Shown piece after piece: positions 43,662 through 52,409 of a stretch of 64,000 bases of DNA. The notes under the pieces are model-generated. The model was not told the origin of the DNA. It saw nothing but the letters and a program-made list of their open reading frames with translations, and did no database searches. Every line of letters starts with the position of its first letter. Position 1 is the stretch's first letter. This DNA is from Vanessa cardui (Eukaryota > Arthropoda > Insecta > Lepidoptera > Nymphalidae), in contig NC_061127.1 of the NCBI RefSeq assembly GCF_905220365.1, positions 2,418,001 through 2,482,000 on the forward strand, read 5' to 3'. The position numbers and the translations under genes are program-made.

Positions 43662-44940
43662 GGTTGGGGAAAAAGTCTTTTCGCATATAGTATGTATGAA
43701 CTTGTAATAAAATCTCTTTGGCTATACCATTTGTATCTGGCTGGTTTTGGTATCATTAAAAAGTTTTAATTTTAAAGAAGGCTCTTCCAAATTCAAATTA
43801 GGAATTTGTGTGATTTTCATTTGTTTTTGTTGTTGTTAAAATGAGTGCATCTAAAGAAGAAATTCGATACATTTTAAAATTTTACTATAAAAAAGGTAAA
43901 AATACAACTCAAGCCGCGAAAAAAAATTGTGATATTTATGGACCTAATGCAGTATCTGTGAGAGTAGCGCAAGTTTGGTTTAAGCGTTTTCAAGCCGGAA
44001 ATTTTGATATCAAAGATGCATCTCGCTCTGGTCGCCCTGTTACGGACAAAATTGATGCCATTTTTGAAAAAGTGGAGCAAGATCGGCATATTAGTAGTTA
44101 CGATGTAGCTGAAGAACTGGCAATTGACCACAAAACGGTTTTGACTCATTTGAATAAAGCTGGGTACACAAAAAAGCTCGATATATGGATGCCTCATGAA
44201 CTCACTGAAAGAAACCTAATGAACCGTGTACTCATTTGTGACTCTTTATTACGACGTAATGAAACCGAATCATTTTTGAAGAAGCTGATAACTGCTGATG
44301 AAAAGTGGATCACATATGACAAGAACGTGCGAAAAAGATCGCGGTCAAAGGCCGGTCAAGCTTCACAGACTGTGGCAAAACCCGGATTAACTCGCAACAA
44401 GGTAATGCTGTGTGTATGGTGGGATTGGAAGGGCATCATTCATTATGGGCTGTTACCGCCCGGCAGGACCATCGATTCAGAACTTTATTGCGAACAATTG
44501 ATGAGATTGAAGCAAGAAATTGAGAGAAAGCGGCCAGAAATGATCAACAGAAGGGGTGTGGTTTTTCACCATGACAACGCTAGACCTCACACATCTTTAG
44601 CCACTCAACAAAAATTACGAAAGTTTGGCTGGGAGGTATTAATGCATCCGCCGTATAGTTCTGACCTTGCACCTTCAGATTTTCATATGTTTCGGTCTCT
44701 GCAGGATTCCTTAGGCAGTGTTAGGTTAACATCACGAGAGGACCGCCAAAACCACTTGTCGCAGTTTTTCGATCAGAAGCCCCAAAATTTTTACAGCAAT
44801 GGGATCATGTCACTACCAACAAGATGGCAAAAAGTTATAGAACAAAATGGCATCTACATACTTTAGTCAAATAATAAATAAACTATAAAAAAAACTTTTT
44901 GAATTTTCATATAAAATACGAAGAAACTTTTTCCCCAACC
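43662..44940 (+). mobile_element. Complete mariner transposon, 1279 bp
   Basis: Terminal inverted repeats begin GGTTGGGGAAAAAGTCTTTT (left) and GGTTGGGGAAAAAGTTTCTT (right, reverse complement), about 27 bp with a few mismatches. The length is typical of mariner. TA directly abuts the right end (44941-44942), but the left flank reads TGTT, so the expected TA duplication is not intact or the end is 1-2 bases off. A single ORF (43841-44866) fills the interior, with AATAAATAAA just after its stop. Confidence 0.95.
43841..44866 (+). CDS. Mariner transposase, D,D34D, apparently intact
   Basis: A 341-codon frame with no stop or shift. It cuts the element out of DNA and inserts it at TA dinucleotides. 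N-terminal half: two helix-turn-helix DNA-binding regions, with SRSGRP as the usual linker at about residue 61. At about 120 is WMPHEL (family form WVPHEL). Catalytic residues: D in ITADEKW (about 153), D in FHHDNARPHTS (about 247), D in LAPSDFHMF (about 282), with 34 residues between the second and third, the mariner signature. YSSDLAPSD replaces the usual YSPDLAPSD. Starting ATG follows TTGTTAAA and gives the normal family length. Subfamily looks cecropia- or mellifera-like; not resolved. Whether it is active cannot be told from sequence. Confidence 0.96.
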   Translation: MSASKEEIRYILKFYYKKGKNTTQAAKKNCDIYGPNAVSVRVAQVWFKRFQAGNFDIKDASRSGRPVTDKIDAIFEKVEQDRHISSYDVAEELAIDHKTVLTHLNKAGYTKKLDIWMPHELTERNLMNRVLICDSLLRRNETESFLKKLITADEKWITYDKNVRKRSRSKAGQASQTVAKPGLTRNKVMLCVWWDWKGIIHYGLLPPGRTIDSELYCEQLMRLKQEIERKRPEMINRRGVVFHHDNARPHTSLATQQKLRKFGWEVLMHPPYSSDLAPSDFHMFRSLQDSLGSVRLTSREDRQNHLSQFFDQKPQNFYSNGIMSLPTRWQKVIEQNGIYIL

Positions 44941-44974
44941 TATTAATAAAAAAAAAAAATAAAAAACATGTTAT

Positions 44975-45245
44975 TTTAACTACACCGATTTTGACGGGAC
45001 TTTCAGCGAATTTAGTTGATATAATAAAGAGTAGCTTAGGCTAAAATTTCTTTTTATTAAATTCAGTAGCGAAGTCGGAGGTAACAGCTAGTTAGGTAAA
45101 TTTGATATCGATATAGTTTAAGACCCGCGGAAGGACATAAGATCACAAGTATTTATCACATAAATCATCACTAAAGAGGGTGAAAAGAGGTTGAAATATA
45201 CTATAGATGAGCGATTTATTGAAGTCGCGGGCAAAAGCTAGTAAT
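44975..45245 (+). repeat. Repeat E fragment and related LINE-tail debris
   Basis: CACCGATTTTGACGGGACTT, AGTAGCTTAGGCTAAAAT and GTAACAGCTAGTTAGGTAA match repeat E. It is followed by GACCCGCGGAAGGACATAAG and GTCGCGGGCAAAAGCTAGTA, another LINE-tail ending. Confidence 0.55.
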
Positions 45246-45726
45246 ATATCTTTTTTATCAAAATCGCATGTCAGATTGTTTTCTTCCTACATTTTACGCA
45301 CTTGTACGTTCGTTATTGAGATTTCATCTGGCCGTTTACCTTTGGAGTTTATCAAAATAAATTGATATTCAGTATGAAAAGTCAGGAAAAGTCAACATCA
45401 AGTAAAAATCTCAACCGAAAAATACATATTTAAATTATGCTATTGACACAATTTAAAAAGCTATCCTATATATATAAATAATGTCGAGATAAAATGAAAC
45501 TTTGTAAATATTATTAATACACGTAAATCATAATCGTGTACATTTCGATATATTTTGTAATATTAGTACGAGTATTTGGATATCGAAATTGTAATGAATT
45601 TAATACAACAAAACCAATATAGAGCCAATTAAGGTTTATTTGAAAGCGCTGGTCAATTATATTACTTTGATTAATAATAAATACAGTTTAAATTAGTCAA
45701 TAAGGCTTTTTAGTTTATAATTTTAC

Positions 45727-45910
45727 TAGTTACCCGCCCCGGTTTCACATGTGGTAAATATTCTACAGAATATCTTAATAAACAATATTCACAGCTTTCT
45801 GTCACTACGAGATAGACATATACCATTATGGACTTTTTTGAAGACCTTTTCAAGCTGTACAACACTGTAGTACATTATTTGGATCGTTGGGTTCCGCCAG
45901 CGTTTGCAAT
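45727..45910 (+). repeat. Repeat F
   Basis: CTAGTTACCCGCCCCGGTTT, then AGATAGACATATACCATTAT, GGACTTTTTTGAAGACC and TCGTTGGGTTCCGCCAGC. The same order (GATAGACATATACACGGACT) occurs at 55260-55345. Confidence 0.6.
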
Positions 45911-45914
45911 GTAA

Positions 45915-46650
45915 GTTCAAATATGTATTTATCACTTAAGAAACCTCTAAAATGATCAGCGCTTCTCTGCTATATAATGCCCGTGTAATACATATAAACG
46001 TTTCTCTTGATTCAATCTATGATGTCGAATTTAATGAAAATTGAATAAATTACTTTTTACAATTATTATTTTTTTAATTAATTATATTATACAAGTTTTG
46101 GAGGTGTCATGTCATAATACATTCTTGGAATACACATTGTGTAATATTATTATTTCAGTACAATACTATAGTTCATAGAATGTATGTGCGTGTATGTGTG
46201 CCAAATAAATAAAAAAAAAACGTTCTCTTTGCCGTTAGGTTCACTCTCCGCTGCCGCTCTCTGCATCCTTGTATGTGTGTGTGTCTCTATAAATATTTAA
46301 ATATTGAGTTACTAGGATATTAAAAGTACTTAATTGTTTTCTTAAATTACGTATTTTTTTCAATAATCATAAATGCCGAGGTACACATAATTCTAAAATT
46401 GAGTTACTTGAAAAGCGATTTCAAAGTCATTTATAATAGGTACATATTATAGCAACAATATCACCGATCTAATTATATATTAAATTTCAATGTACAAAGT
46501 TTATACATTAGCTCTACTAATTAAATGTATTCAACGTCAGTTACTCAAAATTGAACAGCGTATAGTTTCCGATTTGAGTAAAATTGTTATTTACGTAGTC
46601 GTCAAAGACGTAAGAGCAGTCTTTATATGAAAAATTAAAATATTATTGTT
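45915..46650. other. AT-rich stretch before the LTR element
   Basis: 46220-46290 has a short pyrimidine-rich, GC-richer patch (GCCGTTAGGTTCACTCTCCG) and a small GT run. No gene. Confidence 0.4.
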
Positions 46651-46654
46651 TGTA

Positions 46655-46974
46655 TGTGGGAGATAATAATTTTTAATCAACTTCCGATCTTATAATACGG
46701 TTGTGCTATTGACTCAAAAGGACAAGTTGCTATAAAAAAAGGCTCGACAGATGTCAACAGATCAGAAGTGGTTCAGTGTTGAACACGGCACAATCGGTGC
46801 CAGGTGAGCGTATTTTTGTATTTATTCTGTAATAATTAATCCTTAAATATTCTGTACATCGAATTAATTGTAATTAGTGTTTAAGAATAAGTATAATTTA
46901 TTGTTATTATTTTAAATATACATTGTTTACTTATAAATTGGTTTACTATTTATTTTGTCACCCGTTCTCCGACA
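46655..46974 (+). repeat. 5' LTR (320 bp)
   Basis: Identical to the 3' LTR except for two substitutions near the right end and a missing 27-bp segment after CACAATCGGTGC. TG...CA ends. Confidence 0.95.
46731..46777 (+). promoter_or_regulatory. Candidate LTR promoter: TATA box and initiator
   Basis: TATAAAAA at 46731-46738 with initiator-like ATCAGA at 46761-46766 (about 30 bases downstream) and TTCAGT at 46772-46777. Spacing fits an RNA polymerase II core promoter. The same sequence is in the 3' LTR. Confidence 0.55.
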
Positions 46975-46988
46975 TCAGAAGCGGGATT
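46975..46988 (+). other. Candidate primer-binding site, tRNA-Leu-like, offset
   Basis: TCAGAAGCGGGATT directly follows the 5' LTR. tRNA-Leu primer sites in related elements read TGG plus a short spacer and then TCAGAAGTGGGAT. Here the TGG end is absent, so either the site overlaps the LTR end or priming is internal. Confidence 0.35.
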
Positions 46989-47038
46989 ACGTAACCCCAA
47001 CTACGGCGAGAAATTGTTATGATTCCAGGTGCAGCAAA

Positions 47039-47806
47039 ATGGACATTGGTGAATCCGATGGTTCGAATCACCAAGCACCGCAGGATGCTGGTCCGTCATC
47101 TCCGATCCTGGGACTAAACATGACAGGTTGCGTGGCCTCTGGCAGTGGCAATAACGACTCCGCACGAAAAGTCCAGACACCATCACCAAGGGCTACTCCG
47201 GCGAGTAGCAGTCACGCGGTCCCAGCAAATTCAACAGCAGCAAGCGACAGCCGTGAAAGCAGGACAGTAGATTTTGTTCCTTTTAATTTGATGCAAGGCA
47301 TGATGCAGGAAATGATGACACAATTAATTCAAACAACTGCCAAAGCTTTTAACCCACCCATTGAGAAACCTACCCCAAGAATGCGAAATCTTGAACACAT
47401 TTACGTACCTACTTTTGACCCCGATGATAGAACTGATACCGTACAAGTTTGGTGTAGAAATATCGATGATTTCATAAAAGAATATGATCTTAGTAATAGG
47501 GAAGTTCTTAATTTATCCAGAAAAAAATTACGTGGGCGTGCAGCCGAGTGGGCACGTCGTAATTATACAAATCTTTTAACCTGGAGTGAGCTCAAAACTA
47601 GTTTTATTGAAACGTTTGCCGATGAAACGCGATACTACGATGACTTAACGCTCTTCATTGAGTACACTAGTGAGCAAGCTGGAAGTCTTTCTGAATATGC
47701 TACACGAAAATGGGAGCTGGCAAAAAGGGTGATTGCTGTGGAGGTGACTGAAGCGCTTGGTGGAGGCAGTTATTTTGGGTATGATGGATGTTCGTGTTCG
47801 TTCTGA
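47039..47806 (+). pseudogene. gag, frameshifted
   Basis: Frame from ATG 47039 (MDIGESDGSNHQ, in AAAATGG context); the same frame opens upstream in the LTR, but that start would precede the primer site. A Ser/Pro-rich N-terminal third is followed by a capsid-like region: PTFDPDDRTDTVQVWCRNID, then LSRKKLRGRAAEWAR and TWSELKTSFIETFADE, the pattern of Ty3/gypsy-type Gag capsid domains that assemble the particle. The frame is lost after VTEALGG: reading ends at 47806, while the continuing gag sequence (MMDVRVRSDLLRLTPKKLP) is in another frame. So this copy makes at most a truncated Gag of about 255 residues without nucleocapsid. Confidence 0.85.
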
Positions 47807-48140
47807 TTTGTTACGACTGACACCAAAAAAATTGCCACAGTTAATCCAAAGCTTAAACTCGTATAAACGCAAACGACTTGGTAAAGAGCCTGATCACACT
47901 ATTTTACCAAAATGATTTAAGCCTAACTTAATGCCAGATTTTAAATCAGAACGTTGCCACAAATGTCACAAGCTAGGCCACGTAAAAAGAAATTGCAGCG
48001 TCATTAATAATAATATAAATGCTCAAAATATGCCCCTATTATCTTATGAATCTAAAAAATATATCCCAAAACTCTGTCGTTCCAATTTGTGCTCATTGTA
48101 ATAAAAAAGGCCATAACATTGAAAACTGTTTTCAACTTAT
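47770..48140 (+). pseudogene. gag C-terminus with two CCHC zinc knuckles
   Basis: In a shifted frame, PKKLPQLIQSLNSYKRKRLG is followed by an in-frame stop, then CHKCHKLGHVKRNC (C-x2-C-x4-H-x4-C, near 47957-48000). A second knuckle, CAHCNKKGHNIENC, lies near 48090-48130 in another frame. Such knuckles bind the element's RNA. At least one stop and one shift separate the parts. Confidence 0.8.
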
Positions 48141-48319
48141 AAATAAAAAAACCTAATGTTGATAAATCCGCTACTATAAATTCTCTTACAGTAAATAATA
48201 AAATTCAATAATTAGTCAAATAGGTAACAGTAACTACTTATGTTTAATATAGAGTAGGGCTGAGTGTTTCCCGATTCTATTAAAGACAATTCATTTAGTT
48301 AAAAACGAAAAAAAAGAAG

Positions 48320-48450
48320 TGTTTGCTTTTTGTTGATGGTCTTAGTATCGAGTTAGATTTTATTTTAGTTTCAGATAGTTTTATACAAATATTGCAAGGT
48401 CAAAATCTTTTTAGCAAACTTAAAATCACGTTTTCAGAGAAAAGTTTTGG
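48320..48450 (+). pseudogene. Protease-like remnant
   Basis: LFVDGLSIELDFILVSDSF, then ILQGQNLFSKLKITF, resembles the C-terminal half of a retropepsin (hydrophobic strand, then I-x-G-x-N/D-L). The catalytic DTG is not present. It runs directly into integrase sequence, so reverse transcriptase and RNase H were deleted at about 48445-48465. Confidence 0.45.
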
Positions 48451-48459
48451 TTCCCGAAT

Positions 48460-49397
48460 ATGTCTATATGTACTCGCAAGTTTATTGATAATTGTCTTAC
48501 TTGCAAAGTCAATAACAATCAATCTGGTTCTCGACAAATTTCCCTTCACCCTATTGATGAGCCTCCTGTTCCTTTTCACACAGATCATATGGATACGACT
48601 GGCAAATTAAGTGGCAATGAAACACCTATAAAACAGTACATCATTGTATTCATAGACGCTTTTACAAAATAATGTTTTATGAAACCCGTCAATAACCTTA
48701 CTGCCTTAACCACCGTTAATTGTCTTAAAGAATTAATTTATACCTTTGGGACCCCTAAAAGTATAGTTTGTGATCAGGCTACTTCATATACAGGCAAAGA
48801 ATTTAGAAGTTTTTGAGACAGTTGGTCAATAGAAATACATTTTATCGCTAGTGGCGTTAGTCGTGCTAATGGGCAAGTCGAGCGAATGATGAAAGTATTG
48901 ACAAACTGTTTTACCATTTCTGAAAATACATCTGCCAGGAGAGGTTGGAAGGATGTCGTAGGTGAAGTACAGTTAGCAATTAACAGTACTTTCAGCAAAA
49001 GCACTGGTCACGCATCATTCCAGCTTCTCATGGGCTGTAATCAGTCTCCTCCCGCTTTACCAGCCTTGACAGATAATATTGAACGTTTTGATCTCGATAT
49101 TTGCCGTCAAGAATCGAAACAAAGGATGGACGAGCGGGCTAATATTCAGAAAATTGACTTTGATAATACAAAAGCTAAAATGTGCCCTTTAGGTGACGTT
49201 GTGCTCGTAAAGCAAAATTCTCGTAATATTAACAAATCGACAAATATTAGGGTCCATGCGTTATTACATAAGTTAATGATAATAACAGATATACAGTAAA
49301 AGTCTATGAGACTGGTAATGAATTGTACGTGTCACATGATGATTTACGTATTTTTAAGCCCAGATATGGGACGCGAGTTATCAAATACTTTGAATGA
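48460..49397 (+). pseudogene. Integrase, broken by two stops and a frameshift
   Basis: Retroviral-type integrase, which joins element DNA to the host chromosome. Zinc-finger end CLTCK; catalytic core with the first Asp in FHTDHMD, the second in IVCDQATSYTG and the Glu in ANGQVERMM, so the D,D,E residues are all visible. Stops follow IDAFTK (48672) and EFRSF (about 48816). The frame shifts near 49265, after which the C-terminal domain reads YTVKVYETGNELYVSHDDLR and ends at a stop at 49397. Non-functional in this copy. Confidence 0.88.
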
Positions 49398-49529
49398 CTG
49401 ATTTATATGAAATATATGACAATATGTATGATGTGATTATAAGTTGTAGTACGTAGTAATTGTAAACATTTTGTGCGGGGAGTGGTCGCCTGGCCAACGA
49501 CCACTGCTTTCACAAATGTTTTTATTGAT

Positions 49530-50014
49530 TTAGAATATATGTAATTTTGTTTTAATTTGTTTGTATTGTGAACCCGGTTGCCACTGTGATTTGGCAGCTT
49601 GCCATGTGACTTGGCAGATATCTGATTGTCAAGTGATTTGACAATTTTACCATGTGAGTTGGTAGATATCGGGTGTTGAAAGCCATGTGATTTGGCTACA
49701 CTTTGCCACTTTGATTTGGCAAGTGTGTGTTTGTCATGTGATTTGACAATTTAGAATATATGTAATTTTGTTTTAATGTGTTTATATTGTGAGCCCGGTT
49801 GCCACTGTGATTTGGCAACTTGCCATGTGACTTGGCAGATATCTGATTGTCATATGATTTGACAATTTTACCATGTGATTTGGCAGATATCGGGTGTTAA
49901 GGGCCATGTGATTTGGCCACACTTTGTCACTATGATTTGGCAATATACCATGCGAGTTGGTATGTGTTTAAGGCCATGTGATTTGGCCAGTGTGTTTGTC
50001 ATGTGATTTGACAA
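49530..50014 (+). repeat. 221-bp tandem duplication in the element's 3' region
   Basis: TTAGAATATATGTAATTTTG begins copy 1 at 49530 and copy 2 at 49751. The copies run in parallel through seven hairpin units; copy 2 has two extra units (49945-49988) before its end near 50014. Differences between copies are mainly substitutions in hairpin arms and loops. Confidence 0.9.
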
Positions 50015-50109
50015 TTTACCATGTGAGTTGGTATGTGTTTTTAGGCCATGTGATTTGGCAATTTACACTGAGAGTTGTTATGTAGATGTTTTGGGCCATG
50101 TGATTTGGC
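49577..50109 (+). repeat. Array of about 20 short inverted repeats with covarying arms
   Basis: Each unit is arm, 7-8-base centre (mostly TGTGATT), complementary arm. Units start at 49577, 49600, 49625, 49648, 49681, 49703, 49731, 49798, 49821, 49846, 49869, 49902, 49924, 49945, 49972, 49996, 50017, 50045, 50064 and 50095. Arms: GTTGCCA/TGGCAGC, TGCCA/TGGCA, ATTGTCA/TGACAAT, TACCA/TGGTA, AGCCA/TGGCT, TTGCCA/TGGCAA, TTGTCA/TGACAA, GTTGCCA/TGGCAAC, GGCCA/TGGCC, ATACCA/TGGTAT and so on. Only the units at 49869 (one mismatch) and 50064 (decayed) fail to pair. All frames carry stops, so it is not coding. It lies between integrase and the 3' LTR. Function unknown. Confidence 0.93.
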
Positions 50110-50225
50110 ACATGTTATGTTTATGTGATGTAAATGATATTGTAACAAATATTTCTGTATAAAATTTTGCGAGGTATGTGTTCTTTTAGTTCGCGAGCCA
50201 TACTGGCTGCTCGTCAGAATGGCCG

Positions 50226-50572
50226 TGTGGGAGATAATAATTTTTAATCAACTTCCGATCTTATAATACGGTTGTGCTATTGACTCAAAAGGACAAGTTG
50301 CTATAAAAAAAGGCTCGACAGATGTCAACAGATCAGAAGTGGTTCAGTGTTGAACACGGCACAATCGGTGCTCTGAACTGTTTATTTGGTGATTAACCCA
50401 GGTGAGCGTATTTTTGTATTTATTCTGTAATAATTAATCCTTAAATATTCTGTACATCGAATTAATTGTAATTAGTGTTTAAGAATAAGTATAATTTATT
50501 GTTATTGTTTTAAATATACATTGTTTACTTATAAATTGGTTTACTACTTATTTTGTCACCCGTTCTCCGACA
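50226..50572 (+). repeat. 3' LTR (347 bp)
   Basis: TGTGGGAGATAATAATTTTT to CGTTCTCCGACA, followed by TGTA. Carries TCTGAACTGTTTATTTGG and the next few bases that the 5' LTR lacks, then CCCAGGTGAGCG, a good splice-donor match. No clear purine tract precedes it. Confidence 0.95.
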
Positions 50573-50576
50573 TGTA

Positions 50577-51115
50577 AATAGAAAATAATTACATTAAATT
50601 ATGTTAATTAAAAAAATGTATAAATATATATAATATAATTTCCATCTCAATTCATTCCAAATCAAAAACTCATAATTCATAAATTCTAAAGGATTGATTA
50701 AGTATCGCTGTTTCTTGAGAAATATAATGCTACTAGGTCTGCCCCGTGAATCTATCCACTCATAATGAAAGTATAGGGCAACTGTAGGATTCTGTAAAAA
50801 ATCACTTCGCATTTCACTCGTGAAATGTTGACAGCCGACTTACGGTGATACGCCATTTTGATACGTGATCCTATAAATCACATAACGTCGCATATCATTT
50901 CACGCTCGTGTTCTACGGCGAGTTTCGAGTTCCTTTTCGTACAATAACTCGACTATTTCGATAATATAATTTACTTGCTCTATTTACCTACACTCAATTC
51001 TCTATCATAATTTAATCGAGATGCCAACTGGGTAAATGTAAGGACGTTTACAGCAAACAAACGTGATATAAAAGTGCTCGATGAATACTTATGGAGCTTT
51101 CCAATAAATTTTCAG
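50577..51115. other. AT-rich stretch, nothing recognised
   Basis: 50820-50960 is less AT-rich (GTTGACAGCCGACTTACGGT) but shows no frame or repeat that I can name. Confidence 0.4.
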
Positions 51116-51119
51116 TAGG

Positions 51120-51290
51120 ACAATACTGAGGTCTGTTGCTTTCCAGTTGAAAGGAATAGTTAGCCAATTTAAATACAAGCACAAGTGACATAGTGCGTTA
51201 GTTTCCAAGGTTGGTGACGCTTTGGCGATGTGAGGGTGAGTAATATTTCTTAGTATCAATGGCTATGTGGGCAGGGCCACTACCAGACAA
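51120..51290 (+). mobile_element. Diverged SINE family B
   Basis: ACAATACTGAGGTCTGTTGC, AAGCACAAGTGACATAGTGC, GTTTCCAAGGTTGGTGACGC, TGTGAGGGTGAGTAATATTT, ATCAATGGCTATGTGGGC. Head missing. Confidence 0.7.
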
Positions 51291-51294
51291 ACAT

Positions 51295-52025
51295 AATTAA
51301 AAAATCTTCACTGTTATATCTAATTGTAAGCTATGAAACATCAAATCACATATTATATAGAAATGGCGTGTGTATAATGCAGTACATACTAAGAAAATTA
51401 AAAAAATCATCGATCACGAAACGAGGTTTAAAAGCTTAATAAACCCAATAAACTTAAAAGGCATACATATATACAGTCAATCATTATAAAAAAAATATAT
51501 AAATTTATAAAATATAAAAATTTACCAAATAATTCGCCACAATATCCTAAAAGGATAAATATTGTATTGAATTAACATCGTCCGTCAACAAAAAACCCGC
51601 CCACCAATTCGTCGGCTTTTACGTTTTAACATTTGTAAATATTCTAAAGGCCCTTTCAGATTTAAACAACATTTGAACTCTCGGTGCATTGACATCGTTT
51701 ATTTATTAAAAGTCTGTACGGTCTGGAAATGCTTTAATTTCCTTACATAAAAATATCGACAGTAAATATTAACATTCAGATAGTATTTATTTCAAAGTGA
51801 CTGGAATTTGCGTCGAGTTTTCAAAAGAAAACTGGCTGACGCAGTATCATCGTGGCATTAAAACAAATATGCCTTTCCGTTCCATTCGATCAAAAACATT
51901 TTTTATTCTGCAATATTTATCATAGTATGCCATCAGCACTTACAAAGGTACGATATTATAAGTGAAGATCTCCTACCAAATAATTGCCAGCTTTATAGCA
52001 CAAATATATAGGCCAAAACGCAATA
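51295..52025. other. AT-rich stretch
   Basis: No gene or named repeat seen. Confidence 0.4.
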
Positions 52026-52030
52026 CGCCT

Positions 52031-52254
52031 ACTTGGTGGTAGGGCTTTGTGCAAGCCCGCCTGGATAGGTACCACCCACTCATCAGTACGCAGTATTGTT
52101 GTGTTCCGGTTTGAAGGGTGAATGGGCCAGTGTAACAGGCACAAGGGACATAGCATCTTAGTTCCCAAGGTTGGTGACGCATTGACGATGTAAGGAATAG
52201 TTAATATTTCTTACAGCGTCATTGTCTATGGGTGATGGTGGCCACTTACCATAA
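52031..52254 (+). mobile_element. SINE family B with internal deletion
   Basis: ACTTGGTGGTAGGGCTTTGT, GGATAGGTACCACCCACTCA, then directly TCAGTACGCAGTATTGTTGT (ATATTCTACCGCC segment deleted), GGGACATAGCATCTTAGTTC, GGTGATGGTGGCCACTTACC. Two minus-strand frames here are SINE-derived. Confidence 0.9.
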
Positions 52255-52409
52255 TAAGTCGGTCAATATGACGAGCGAGCGAGTATTATTACAGGCATAT
52301 TTTACAGTTCATAATTCCTAGTTAAATATGTTGGCGCATTAACGATGTGCGAACTGGTTAATGCTTCAATCGCAAATGCTACAGAATACAGATAGAAATC
52401 AAAACATAG

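Larger units (their letters stand above)
46655..50572 (+). mobile_element. LTR retrotransposon (Ty3/gypsy type), defective, young
   Basis: 3.9-kb element bounded by direct LTRs starting TGTGGGAG and ending CTCCGACA. The 4-bp target duplication TGTA is at 46651-46654 and 50573-50576. Order inside: primer-site candidate, gag, nucleocapsid zinc knuckles, a short protease-like remnant, integrase, a hairpin array, 3' LTR. Gag-before-integrase order and the integrase type fit Ty3/gypsy. Reverse transcriptase and RNase H are missing. Frames are shifted or stopped in every segment, yet the LTRs differ by only two substitutions and one 27-bp indel. Confidence 0.93.

Noticed and set aside
43874..44197. 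107-codon minus-strand frame
   Set aside because: Lies wholly within the mariner transposase on the opposite strand; a shadow.
46955..47038. Gag start inside the 5' LTR
   Set aside because: Would precede the primer-site candidate; ATG at 47039 with a better context is preferred.
49590..49605. NFI-like site TTGGC-N5-GCCA between adjacent hairpins
   Set aside because: Arises only where two units happen to be five bases apart (also 49811-49825); most neighbouring units do not form it, so it does not explain the array.
49577..50109. CRISPR-like array
   Set aside because: Repeats are palindromic with no unique spacers, in a eukaryotic retroelement.
51956..52182. Two overlapping minus-strand frames of about 70 codons
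   Set aside because: Both are translations of SINE B.
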